Source: Ampullaceana balthica (lineage: Eukaryota > Mollusca > Gastropoda > Lymnaeidae). From it: a stretch of DNA of 64,000 bases. The stretch covers positions 186,001 to 250,000 of the forward strand of contig CALYLW010000180.1 of the NCBI GenBank assembly GCA_944989445.1, read 5' to 3'. Position numbers and translations under genes: made by a program. Positions 45,016-55,764 of this stretch are shown in pieces. Positions within the stretch are counted from its first letter, which is position 1, and each line of letters starts with the position of its first letter. Under the pieces are notes generated by a model, which saw nothing but the letters and a program-made list of their open reading frames with translations, was not told the DNA's origin and made no database searches.

Positions 45016-45510
45016 GTCTTGGGCTCGGCGGGCGGAAAAACAGAAGTCAAAAATGACCCACTTCCCATGATCCGATCGAACTGAAATTTGGCACACGGAC
45101 CCGTCTGACCTAACAATGCATCGTATCAAAATTTCAGATCGATCGAACGTACCGTAATTAAATTAATGCATTTTTAGTTTATCCTTATATGAGGTATGTA
45201 ATTTTAATTCACGGTTTGTTATTGTTTTTTTGCCACGTGAAATTTTGAGCTGACGCGTTGAGGCGACCCAACGAAGCGACGGGCGCTTATTGTTTACATT
45301 TTACGTGTCACTCTGAGCTCGGTCAAGCGAATCGGTGACCAGACTTTTCCCCTCTCTCCCCCACCCACCCCCCCCCACTAGGGTTATGATGCAAAGTTGA
45401 GTTAAGACAGATTCAGTCTGTAAATGTTTGAAAATAATCAATACTGTTAGTTATGTCTCATATATAAGGGATTTATAGTCAAAAACTTTGTTTTTACGGG
45501 TTTGTTTTAT
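43239..45510 (+). repeat. Four tandem ~570-bp interspersed elements
   Basis: Copies start near 43239, 43806, 44374 and 44944. Each begins AAATCCCTTATATTAACTTC, has a CT-rich microsatellite of varying length, and ends TTTTTACGGG. They are almost identical to each other, so amplification was recent, and they are the reverse orientation of 28050-29652. The element splits the left terminal region of the host hAT element. Confidence 0.88.
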
Positions 45511-45699
45511 TATAAAAGCCATGTGATCCGCAACCCCCGTGCAATTGAAAAACTCATTTTCAATCAGGTTTATTAAAAAAATAGTTTTAGGCATAATTTT
45601 ATTTTAAATTATGTTTACTAATTAATTTATTGTGATGGTTTAAATTACATGTCATCAACCAGCTTCAGAATTGTCAGGTAGTTTTTGTTAACGCCAACC

Positions 45700-46690
45700 T
45701 CACGTCATTCTCAACATTTAATTTATTTCTATCTTTATTTTTAAATAAAGAAAAGATGAAAATCCACTCTTACAGAGATATGTAGACACAAATGAAACTA
45801 AAACTAGAAAGGCAAGCATCGTCTCAATTTGGGTAGGAATGATACATACCACACAGAAACCGTGTGAGCAACTTTTCATTAAACAAGTTACATGCTGAGA
45901 GATTATTCTGCAAATCCCAGAAAGTATCTTGTAAATCATCGAAAATGCTGGCTACATCAAGGGAAGCAGAAAATGGATTTCTTGTCAATGTAGTTTCTTC
46001 TTCTTTCAGCTCAGGGAAGTAATGCTGCAGTTCGTTTTCAAACGTTTCGAGATGCCAGTAACAGCCATCTTCAAAGTTTCATTTATTTCACATAAAGATT
46101 TATCTACCACAATGGAGAGTGGAGAGTTTCTCAAACATGGCAATGTTTCCAAGACTTACATTTTACTTCGTCAGTTTTGGATTTTAAAAAATGCCTCGAA
46201 ATTTTTTAGAAATGCAATAATATTCGTTTCCTTTCCTTGAAGTTTCAGGTTCAGCCTATTTCGCAGTTCTAATACATCTGCTAGATACGCTACTCTTTTC
46301 AACCAATCTTCGCGTTAAAGTATACAAAAGTTCATGCTTCCCTTGCACTCCAAGAAACAAACTGATTTCATCTTTCAATTTAAGACAAGATTCACATTTC
46401 CTTTTGACAACCTTTCTACTTCATTTTAGAAACAAAGAACCTCGTGATCAGAATCAATTTCTTTGCGCAGTTCTTTAAACTTACGAGTGTTAAGAGCTCC
46501 ATTTTTTACGTAATTTACGATTTTTATCAGCGAATTAAGTACTTCTTGTAGAGGAGTTTGAAGATTCTTACTGGAAAAACATACTTGTGAATTATGCAAT
46601 GGATTCTCTTGCTTGGAGAGCAAGTCCTTTTACTTTTTTTGAAAGCCTGATTTTGAACCAAGCATAGATGATGCACCATCAGTACAAACC
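45700..46690 (-). pseudogene. hAT (Buster/ZBED-like) transposase remains
   Basis: The minus strand contains SKNLQTPLQEVLNSLIKIVN, YVKNGALNTRKFKELRKEID, YLADVLELRNRLNLKLQGKE and SKRLKTNCSITSLS in order, with several stops and frameshifts. This order matches the RNase-H-like and C-terminal regions of Buster-type hAT transposases (ZBED5/FAM200-like). It is the transposase of the 43200-51402 element. Confidence 0.75.
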
Positions 46691-46799
46691 TCACAGACGT
46701 TTTTCCACTTTAATCCTCCAGTCTCAAAATAACGTATTTATCTTCTCCATAATATATTCACTTTTTGTAGTAGTTTCAAGTCCACTACAAAATAGGAAC

Positions 46800-46985
46800 T
46801 CTTCTTTGATATTATCCGAATCTATATATATATTTCACCAAAGCGAGTATGTGCAAACAAGCATGATGAAAGACCCTTGCTGGGGTCGACCAATCACAGT
46901 TGGCAAGCGTAGTGGGATGAAAAGAAAAAAAGGAGGGTGGGGGCAACAATGCTTCATGCATTCACTTGCGTTGTTCTTTCACAGA
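46800..46985. repeat. Interspersed repeat family X, copy 1 (partial)
   Basis: Shares CTTGCTGGGGTCGACCAATC with copies at 50700-51010 and 58800-59130 (CCAATCACAGTT and a G-rich stretch). Truncated here. Confidence 0.6.
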
Positions 46986-47056
46986 ATAACACATCATAAC
47001 GTATCATAACATATCATAACATATCATAATATATCATAACATATCATAACATATCT
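46985..47056. repeat. 10-bp satellite AACATATCAT, left block
   Basis: About seven units of AACATATCAT. A longer block of the same unit lies at 50463-50645. Confidence 0.95.
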
Positions 47057-47354
47057 CTATACATATAAGACGCATTTGTTGTCTGTCTGTCTGTTCCCTA
47101 ATAACTCAAAGATCCAGACAACCAAATAACGTGAAATTTGGTACACGTACACAAAATTATACCGGAATGGTTATTAAACAGGTTTCGTTCCATATATATA
47201 AGATACTGGGGGCCGGGGGCCCAAAATGTAGTTTTTCCCTTATATGAGCTATATAAAATAAAAATTATTGAAAATTAAGATGTAAAATAATGACGCAAAA
47301 TTAATAAACATTTTGGTGTCGAGATTAACAAGAAGGCGATTATCGCCATAAAAT

Positions 47355-47838
47355 AATTTTTTTGTTGTTGTTGCTTTGTTGTTGTTGCTTTTGTTGTTGT
47401 AGTTGTTGTTTTGTTGATGTTGCTTTGTTGTTGTTGCTGTTGTTGTTGTAGTTGTTGTTGTTGTTGTTGTTGTTTTTGTTGTTGCAGTTTTTGTTGCTGT
47501 TGCTGTTTTTGTGTTGTTTTTGCTGTTGTTGTTGTTGTTGTTGTCCACATTCCTTGCCCTGCGACGACAATGTCCTTCAAGTTGTTGTTGCTTTGTTGTT
47601 GTTGCTGTTGTTGTTGCAGTTGTTGTTTTGTTGTTGTTTCTTTGTTGTTGTTGTTGTTGTTGTTGTTGTTTTGTTGTTGTTTTTGCTGTTTTTGTTGTTT
47701 TGTTTTTGTTGTTTTGTGGTTGATTTTGTTGTTTTTGTTGTTGTTTTGTTTTTGTTGTTTTGTTGTTGATTTTGTTGTTGCTCTGTTTTTGTTGTTTTGT
47801 TGTTGTTTATGTTGTTGTTTTTGTTGCTGTTGTTGTTA
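47355..47838. repeat. (TTG)n-rich microsatellite
   Basis: About 480 bases of TTG/GTT triplets with interruptions and one unique piece, ACATTCCTTGCCCTGCGACG, near 47550. It creates cysteine/valine/leucine frames on plus and glutamine frames on minus that are not genes. Confidence 0.95.
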
Positions 47839-48151
47839 AACCCGGGAAAAGCCGGGTACTTGCCCCTAGGTTGTGGAGCACGTACTGGAGAGTGGTAGTT
47901 TAGAACTTAAGTCGGTCATTAAAACGGGTGAGGGCTACATGGCGGCACACCCAACGGTGACATTGACACTAGAAGGTAAACCGGTCACAGGGAACCAGCG
48001 AGCTCAAGGGAGGGGTGAAGAAGGTAGAACCGGAGAAAATTACCAATGGAGGGGAGCGGGCAATTATATAGGTAGGGGATATGGCAATTATATAAACAGG
48101 GGAAATAAAAGATGACAAAAAGGTTGTTTTGCAGGGAGTGGGGGAGATATT

Positions 48152-49087
48152 GTGAACAAGAGTGGGGAAGTTAATGGGGTTAGAGTTAGGGTTGTACGGG
48201 ACACGGGGTGTGGAATCGTGGGGGTAAAGGAATCCTTACTCGAAAATGGTTGTTTTACAAATGAGACAGTCACGTGTATATTGTTTGATGGGGAGAGAAA
48301 AGTTTATAGAGTAGGTTATATACACGTAAAATCACCGTACTTTACGGGATGGACAAAGGCTGCCCTACTAAAGAGACCACCAGTTGACCTAATAATTGGA
48401 AATATCAAGGGATCTACCATGGGATGGGAGAAAAGTGGTCGGGGAGATTTCAGAGACGGAAGTAGAGCTGACCGGGTGGGTCGTAGATATGGTGATAATG
48501 GTGGAAGAGACTGTTATAAAGGTGGAAGGTCGGGAAATTGGGTCAGAGACTGCCGCACTGGGCCCGTCGGCAGTGCTACAATTGAGAAATACCGCGGAAG
48601 GCAAAGTCGGGAAAGAGACAGTTACGGATACACTCGAATTACTAGGAAACCGAGATGGAAGGTAAAGGGGGCTCAGAATCAGCAAGGGTACAACAGTATT
48701 AAAAACTATACAGAAGTATTAGCGGGGGCAGTAGTGACAAGAGCGCAGGGCAAACACCCCAAACAATCGAATCCATTAAAAAGACACATGACAGAACTGA
48801 ACATAACGGTAGAGGAGTTTAGAAGATTACAGAACAATGACGTCACTTTAAGACAAACCCATGAGCACGCGAACAGACAGAGGGGAGATGAGAAGTTAAA
48901 TTCACAATTTAAATACAATGAGGGACTTTTAGTGAGAGAGTATTATAACGCAGAGTCCAGTCATAATACTAGGTGGGAACAATTGGTTGTACCCGAAGCA
49001 CTGAGAAAAGTCATATTGGAGGTAGCCCATGATAATAATTTATCAGCGCACATGGGGAATAGCTCGCACAAAGGCGCGAGTGCTTGA
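48152..49087 (+). pseudogene. Gypsy-like protease and integrase zinc-finger frame
   Basis: A 311-codon frame. Residues about 10-90 hold the aspartic protease (DTG at about residue 19, LIIG at about residue 75). A Gly/Arg-rich stretch with a damaged zinc knuckle follows. From about residue 210 come ELNITVEEFRRLQNND and the His half of the integrase HHCC module. The frame shifts before the Cys half, which continues at about 49080. Confidence 0.75.
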
Positions 49088-49860
49088 AGAGTTTTGGTGG
49101 CCGGGTGTAGCCAGTGACGTACGGTATCACTGTAAGACATGTGATGTGTGTCAAAAAGTTAAAAATAAAAGCGCCGGTGGGATAGCTCCACTAGGCGAAA
49201 TGGAGTTGATAAAAAAATCATGGAGTAAAGTAGCAGTCGACCTTATTGGGCCAATAATACCAATGTCACAGAAGGGATATCGCTATATCCTCACTCTGGT
49301 AGACACAGCGACTAGATGGCCAGAAGCAATACCACTGAAAAGAATTGGTGCCGAAGACATACAGGAAGCACTTCTCATCATATTTACAAGAATGGGATTA
49401 CCTGATGAGATATTGTCAGACAACGGCAGTCAATTTAAGTGTGATTTAATGGCCCAGGTCACTAAACTAATGGGAATAACCCAACGTTTCAGCACCCCCC
49501 CTACACCCACAGAGCAACGGGATGGTGGAGAGGTTCAATGGTACACTTAAAACATTACTCACTAAACTATCAATCGAACAACCGAAAGACTGGGAAGCCC
49601 ACGTACCCGGGATATTATTCGCTTATCGGGATGTTAAGCAGGAATCAACAGGATTTTCCCCATTTGAACTAATGTTCGGGCGAAAAATAAGAGGCCCCAT
49701 AAATATCCTTAGAAATATTTTTGATGGAAGAAATGAAAAGATAGAGGGGCAAAAGCCACACGAGTATCTAGATAAATTACGAGAGAGATTACGGGTAAGT
49801 GGCACACTTGCGAGCAAGAACTTGAAAGCAGCGAAAGAAAAACAAAAAAAAATTGTATGA
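49029..49860 (+). pseudogene. Gypsy-like integrase core (frameshifted)
   Basis: Two overlapping frames join at about 49510-49540 across a C-rich slip (CACCCCCCCTACACCCACAG). The catalytic aspartates fall in VDLIGP and SDNGSQF, and the third acidic motif region reads VERFNG. The usual -NGMVER- is disrupted by the frameshift. Confidence 0.75.
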
Positions 49861-50473
49861 TCGTAAAGCCAGAAGAAGAGAGATTACAGTAGGGAGTCTT
49901 GTTGTGGTGATGAAAGCTTCGGGGGGGGGGAGTAAACTACAAAGAGCTCGATGGCATGGGCCATATAAAGTCGTGGGAAAAGTGGGGGATTGTAACTATA
50001 TAATCCTTGAAAAAGGGAAAAGGAAAACATATCATATCAATATGTTAGTAGAATATTTTAGGAGGGACCAATCAGGACAAAACCAGACTGAAACTGGTAT
50101 GGATAATAATATTAAGAACAAGGCGACAGTTACTGCTTATTCAGTAGTTATAGAAGATAACGAGACAGAAAATGAGGACCCAACCATTAACGCACTGACC
50201 ACTCAGACTATTGGGGTTAAAGAATCGGTGAAAGACGTAAAAATTAATCCCGATCTCAAATATTTTGACAGAGAAAGAATAGAAAAAATATTAAATAAAT
50301 ATGCTGACATAATAACTAACATACCAGGGAAATCCACTGTCGTGTCTCACTCTATAGAGTTAAACACGGACAAACCAATCTGTCTGAGACCATACCCTAT
50401 ACCCTTCTCATCAAAACAAGAAATAATAAGGGAAGTTCGGCAAATGGAAGATGAGGGCATTAACATATCATAA
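49853..50473 (+). pseudogene. Gypsy-like GPY/F module joined to RT N-terminus
   Basis: One frame runs from the integrase C-terminus (VGSLVVVMKAS, RWHGPYKVVGKVGDC, YHINMLVEYF) through an acidic linker into the region just before gypsy reverse transcriptase (ERIEKILNKYADIITNIPGK, SHSIELNTDKP, RPYPIPFSSKQEIIREVRQM). This contiguity is the evidence for integrase-before-RT order. RT motifs beyond the first are missing because the satellite begins. Confidence 0.75.
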
Positions 50474-50645
50474 CATATCATAACATATCATAACATATCA
50501 TAACATATCATAACATATCATAACATATCATAACATATCATAACATATCATAACATATCATAACATATCATAACATAACATATCATGACATATCATAACA
50601 TATCATAACATATCATAACATATCATAACATATCATAACATATCA
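50463..50645. repeat. 10-bp satellite AACATATCAT, right block
   Basis: About 18 units. The retroelement reading runs directly into the first unit (GGGCATTAACATATCAT). Confidence 0.97.
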
Positions 50646-50699
50646 TTCGTCGTGTAGTGAAAAGTCCTGTGTTTAAGCCCCAACTGGAATATTTTAAAA

Positions 50700-51010
50700 T
50701 TTTTATAGATGTTTATTTCTGCCTGCTCTTTTCATCCTTTTTTGCGAACATGACTAACCTTCGCTATGGTCAGCCAATCACAGTTTATGGGTTTATGGTT
50801 AGCAAGGGAGGGATGGTAGTAAAGGGTGGGGGAGCAGGTAACAACAACCGCAGTGCACATGTCTCCACGTTTACTCACTTTTTCCCCATTACTTCGTGCT
50901 GCTGCTTGTGTCCGTTCTCTCAACCCCCCCCCCTCGTTCTTTGCACTATCTATGATGTGCAAGTGTGCGGCGTATGCTACGCCGCGGGTCGTATCTAGTA
51001 AATATATATT
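50700..51010. repeat. Interspersed repeat family X, copy 2
   Basis: Contains TGGTCAGCCAATCACAGTTT, AGGTAACAACAACCGCA, CTTCGTGCTGCTGCTTGTG and GCGGCGTATGCTACGCCGCG, ending near GTCGTATCTAGTA. It closely parallels 58835-59112. Confidence 0.75.
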
Positions 51011-51479
51011 TCACGTAGACAAGCAGCTGAGCACACGAGCTTACGTCAGTTGATTCATCAACTTGAAAAGAAAACAATTGTGAAACCTTTAGTATGCATC
51101 GGGGCATCAGGTAAAGTGTGCGACCAATCACAAACATACTTTGAAGAACACGTGATATAAATTACTAGTTGAATATTGTTTCGTAGCGCTATAAAGACTA
51201 TACCTATAGCTATGTATACTAATCATCTTATAACTTCTCTAATCGGCATTAATGTTAAATGTATTTATATGCACGAGTATGAATTACGCAGTGCAAGATT
51301 GAAATATAGTAAATATTTTTTGTTGAATGTATAAGTTGGTGACCCCCAGAAAACCCTTTGCGACCCCCTTGGGGGTCACGACCCACAGGCTGGGAACACG
51401 GGATCTAGTCTGCGAGTCATTCACCACCCAAAAGCTCTTTCTTGATCGTTATCAAAAATAGCGTTTTCTTGTAACTTGT

Positions 51480-52775
51480 AACACCCCGAGACTAACATCA
51501 CGCTATATAAAACCAAGCTGTATAACATCACGCTATATAACATCAAACTGTATAACATCACCCTACGTAACATCACGCTATATAACATCAAGCTGTATAA
51601 CATCACCCTACGTAACATCACGCTATATAACATCAAGCTGTATAACATCACCCTACGTAACATCACGCTATATAACATCAAGCTGTATAACATCACCCTA
51701 CGTAACATCACGCTATATAACATCAAGCTGTATAACATCACCCTACGTAACATCACGCTATATAACATCAAGCTGTATAACATCACCCTACGTAACATCA
51801 CGCTATATAACATCAAGCTGTATAACATCACCCTACGTAACATCACGCTATATAACATCAAGCTGTATAACATCACCCTACGTAACATCACGCTATATAA
51901 CATCAAGCTGTATAACATCACCCTACGTAACATCACGCTATATAACATCAAGCTGTATAACATCACCCTACGTAACATCACGCTATATAACATCAAGCTG
52001 TATAACATCACCCTACGTAACATCACGCTATATAACATCAAGCTGTATAACATCACCCTACGTAACATCACGCTATATAACATCAAGCTGTATAACATCA
52101 CCCTACGTAACATCACGCTATATAACATCAAGCTGTATAACATCACCCTACGTAACATCACGCTATATAACATCAAGCTGTATAACATCACCCTACGTAA
52201 CATCACGCTATATAACATCAAGCTGTATAACATCACCCTACGTAACATCACGCTATATAACATCAAGCTGTATAACATCACCCTACGTAACATCACGCTA
52301 TATAACATCAAGCTGTATAACATCACCCTACGTAACATCACGCTATATAACATCAAGCTGTATAACATCACCCTACGTAACATCACGCTATATAACATCA
52401 AGCTGTATAACATCACCCTACGTAACATCACGCTATATAACATCAAGCTGTATAACATCACCCTACGTAACATCACGCTATATAACATCAAGCTGTATAA
52501 CATCACCCTACGTAACATCACCCTACTACCCTACGTAACATCACGCTATATAACATCACCCTACGTAACATCACCCTACGTAACATCACGCTATATAACA
52601 TCACCCTACGTAACATCACCCTACGTAACATCACGCTATATAACATCAAGCTGTATAACATCACCCTACGTAACATCACCCTACGTAACATCACCCTACG
52701 TAACATCACCCTACGTAACATCACGCTATATAACATCACCCTACGTAACATCACGCTATATAAAATTAAAGTATA
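51480..52775. repeat. 45-bp higher-order minisatellite
   Basis: Three 15-bp monomers (ATCAAGCTGTATAAC, ATCACCCTACGTAAC, ATCACGCTATATAAC) form a 45-bp unit repeated about 21 times almost without change at about 51540-52525. Irregular monomer orders follow to 52775. The 366-codon minus frame (MLYSLMLYSVMLRRV) is a repeat shadow. The first unit has only a decayed version at 27540-27760. Confidence 0.97.
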
Positions 52776-52779
52776 AAAT

Positions 52780-53392
52780 TAAGATATATAACATCACACT
52801 ATATGAAATTAAACTGTATAAAATCACGCAATATAACATCACGTGATATGTCATAAAGCTATATAACATCAAGCTATATCACATAAAGCTATATAAAAAG
52901 CCATATAGCATTGAGCTGTGTATTTTTACTTATTATTTCCAGAAAAAATAAATCAAATATATTTTGTCATTTTCTATAGTTAATATGTTTAAGATAAGCG
53001 TATTTCCCCACTTTCTTTGTGAATTCAACTTTGAAAAATCGCTCTAAACAATCATAGGCCTAATATTCAGTCTTTTCATGCATATTTTGAGGATCCCTAA
53101 TGACAATTGCTCTCTATTTGTTTCCGAAATTGAGAACCTGTGGTTGCAGACCTCATCGTGCAACATCGAATCATGACGTTTGGACATGCCGGGGAAATAT
53201 TGTAACAAAAATGGGACAAGTCAAAATTCGGTCAATTCTTCGGATTCGTTCACAGACACCGGATTCTGAGTGTGCATAAATACATCACACTATGTGGGTT
53301 CTAGCGCATGGGAGCCTATAAAGGCAAACAGCTTAGATAGAAAATGACATTCATAGATTTGTCCTCCATCTGCATCGATGATGAGAAGTGTT
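52780..53392. other. Duplicated intron-2 sequence
   Basis: Matches 27750-28020 and 29655-29830 of the first unit with high identity. The element array of 28.05-29.65 kb is absent here, so it inserted in the first unit only. Confidence 0.7.
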
Positions 53393-53600
53393 CCAAGAGA
53401 AATGCTCTGATATAAATGCTCCGGCAGAAATACTCAAATAAAACAAGTGCTCCGAAAGAAATGTGCTGATAGAAAGGCTGCGACAAAAATGTACTGATAA
53501 AAGTGCTCCGAGTAAAATGCTCACATGTAAATGCTCCAAGCGAAATAATCTTAAAGAAATGCTCCGAGAAAAAATGTCCCCAGAGAAATGCAAATATCTA
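53393..53600. repeat. Degenerate GAAATGCTCCGA repeat
   Basis: Irregular copies of AGAAATGCTCCGA-type words. Similar words (AAGAGAAATGCTC) occur near 13150. Confidence 0.7.
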
Positions 53601-53639
53601 ACAAACATTGGTAGACGTGCCCACTCCCCTTTCTAGTTC

Positions 53640-54910
53640 AGGTAACAGACTGGTGTCAACACAAGATGTGTTTGAACGTTGTCATCTGGTGTCAACACGA
53701 GATGTGTTTGAACGTTGTCATCTGGTGTCAACACGAGATGTGTTTGAACGTTGTCATCTGGTGTCAACACTAGATGTGTTTGAACGTTGTCATCTGGTGT
53801 CAACACGAGATGTGTTTGAACGTTTTCTTCTGGTGTCAACACTAGATGTGTTTGAACGTTGTCATCTGGTGTCAACACTAGATGTGTTTGAACGTTGTCA
53901 TCTGGTGTCAACACGAGATGTGTTTGAACGTTGTCATCTGGTGTCAACACGAGATGTGTTTGAACGTTGTCATCTGGTGTCAACACTAGATGTGTTTGAA
54001 CGTTGTCATCTGGTGTCAACACGAGATGTGTTTGAACGTTGTCATCTGGTGTCAACACGAGATGTGTTTGAACGTTGTCATCTGGTGTCAACACTAGATG
54101 TGTTTGAACGTTGTCATCTGGTGTCAACACTAGATGTGTTTGAACGTTGTCATCTGGTGTCAACAATAGATGTGTTTGAACGTTGTCATCTGGTGTCAAC
54201 ACGAGATGTGTTTGAACGTTGTCATCTGGTGTCAACAATAGATGTGTTTGAACGTTGTCATCTGGTGTCAACACGAGTTGTGTTTGAACGTTGTCATCTG
54301 GTGTCAACACGAGATGTGTTTGAACGTTGTCATCTGGTGTCAACACTAGATGTGTTTGAACGTTGTCATCTGGTGTCAACACTAGATGTGTTTGAACGTT
54401 GTCATCTGGTGTCAACACTAGATGTGTTTGAACGTTGTCATCTGGTGTCAACACGAGATGTGTTTGAACGTTGTCATCTGGTGTCAACACGAGATGTGTT
54501 TGAACGTTGTCATCTGGTGTCAACACTAGATGTGTTTGAACGTTGTCATTTGGTGTCAACACTAGATGTGTTTGAACGTTGTCATCTGGTGTCAACACGA
54601 GATGTGTTTGAACGTTGTCATCTGGTGTCAACACTAGGTGTGTTTGAACGTTGTCATCTGGTGTCAACACGAGATGTGTTTGAACGTTGTCATCTGGTGT
54701 CAACACGAGATGTGTTTGAACGTTGTCATCTGGTGTCAACAATAGATGTGTTTGAACGTTGTCATCTGGTGTCAACAATAGATGTGTTTGAACGTTGTCA
54801 TCTGGTGTCAACAATAGATGTGTTTGAACGTTGTCATCTGGTGTCAACACGAGATGTGTTTGAACGTTGTCATCTGGTGTCAACAATAGATGTGTTTGAA
54901 CGTTATCACA
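53640..54910. repeat. 36-bp minisatellite (~35 copies)
   Basis: The unit has core GATGTGTTTGAACGTTGTCA and a length that is a multiple of three. It is open on both strands (LVSTRDVFERCH on plus, TPDDNVQTHLVL on minus), giving frames of over 420 codons that have no gene support. Variants CACGAG, CACTAG and CAATAG are interspersed. It lies in intron 2 of gene C. Confidence 0.97.
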
Positions 54911-55400
54911 CAATTACGACTGCTTCATCAACGTCATCTTATTTAGAAATTAATTTTTATACTCGAAAATGAGATATTGCCAATAAAATATTGACGTCTC
55001 TCATTTTTCTTCAGTTATGTGTTGTTGTTGAAATGATTGTGTAATGTGAGAGAAGCAATGTGCAGCGAGTGCCTCTTGATTAACATTTATGTAATTTTAG
55101 TTTATTCAAGCCAGGCAGCGCCAGAACTGCAGACTAATACCTTATGTTGAGGTTCGCCGCAGAAATTGTAAGCCGGGTCATTAGACCCAAAGGCCGGACT
55201 CTCCAAAGAGACTGAAACATATTCAAGCCTTTAAAAATGTAGATATATCGATTTTGACAGATTTCTCGTGTCTTTCAGGGAGTGATAAATTCACATTTTG
55301 ATCGTCCCTTGATTTTCATTCGTTACATTTATGACAACACTTAACTTTGCCTTATCAATTCCCAAATCTAAACATATAATAGTTAGTTAATGACACGTAC

Positions 55401-55542
55401 TGGAATTTCTCCCAGGCATTGAAGACGGCAAGCATGAGTCCCCAGAGAAAGAGCGTGAAGGTGACAACAATGTCAAGCTTCCAGTTTTCCAATGAGCTCA
55501 GTTGGGTACACAGCCCTGGACTTTCGTTCTCTAGATCTTGAG
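55401..55542 (-). CDS. Membrane-protein gene C, exon 2 (transmembrane segment)
   Basis: Acceptor TTTTTTTCAG and donor CCA|GTACGT, 142 bases, phase 1 in and 2 out. It encodes SQDLENESPGLCTQLSSLEN, WKLD, a hydrophobic IVVTFTLFLWGLMLAVF and NAWEKFQ. QDL, the SLE-W motif and the F(N/K)xWxxF end are shared with genes A and B; the rest has diverged. It is the best-preserved member of the family together with its exons 1, 3 and 4, predicting about 144 residues from the exon-1 ATG. Confidence 0.75.
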
Positions 55543-55609
55543 CTGAAAAAAAATGTATTTGAGTTAACTGACGCATTGTATTATAGAAACATACATCTTT
55601 AGTCCGGGG

Positions 55610-55764
55610 CAGGGGCGGATTAAGATCGCGACGGGCCCCTGGCTACAATTATACACGGGGCCCGGTACAAACCACCTTAATTATCTAATATAATAATTTG
55701 GGGCCTTTAAACCATTGGGGGCCCCTGGCTTTGCCCAATGAGCAGCCCCCTCAATCCACCACTG
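55610..55764. mobile_element. 155-bp hAT-type MITE
   Basis: Ends CAGGGGCGGATTAAG and (reverse complement of right end) CAGTGGTGGATTGAG. Flanks GTCCGGGG and GTGGGGGG agree at 6 of 8 bases. It lies in the intron between exons 1 and 2 of gene C. Confidence 0.8.

Larger units (their letters stand above)
47870..50465 (+). mobile_element. Ty3/gypsy-like retroelement with integrase before RT
   Basis: Order on the plus strand: gag-end/zinc-knuckle remnants (CFAGSGGDIVN; CYKGGRSGNWVRDC), protease (VRVVRDTGCGIVG...VDLIIGNI, 48150-48410) and the integrase zinc module (VAHDNNLSAHMG...CKTCDVCQK). The integrase core follows with VDLIGPI, LVDTATRWPEAIPL and LSDNGSQFK, then VERFNGTLKTLL and the GPY/F-type ARWHGPYKVV. 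Within the same frame comes an RT start (DKPICLRPYPIPFSSKQEII). Frameshifts lie near 49080, 49510 and 49855. The element is cut at 50465 by a 10-bp satellite, and no LTRs were found. Protease-integrase-RT order is unlike usual gypsy elements and resembles the Gmr1-type group. Confidence 0.8.
43200..51402. mobile_element. 8.2-kb hAT (Buster-like) composite insertion
   Basis: The left end CAGCGGTCCCAACCC and the reverse complement of the right end (CCCGTGTTCCCAGCC) are both variants of the CAGTGGTTCCCAACC hAT terminus. The flanks are ATCTAGTA (43192-43199) and ATCTAGTC (51403-51410). The first duplicated unit has the uninterrupted site at about 27450. Inside are hAT transposase remains on the minus strand and several later insertions: four tandem ~560-bp elements, (TTG)n, a gypsy-like element and 10-bp satellites. 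Confidence 0.82.

Noticed and set aside
47411..47839. Cysteine-rich and polyglutamine frames
   Set aside because: Translations of a (TTG)n microsatellite.
51421..52754. 366-codon minus-strand frame rich in MLYS/MLRRV
   Set aside because: Shadow of the 45-bp satellite.
53608..54972. Long open frames (over 420 codons) on both strands
   Set aside because: They are produced by a 36-bp tandem repeat whose length is divisible by three. No domain, splice or promoter support.
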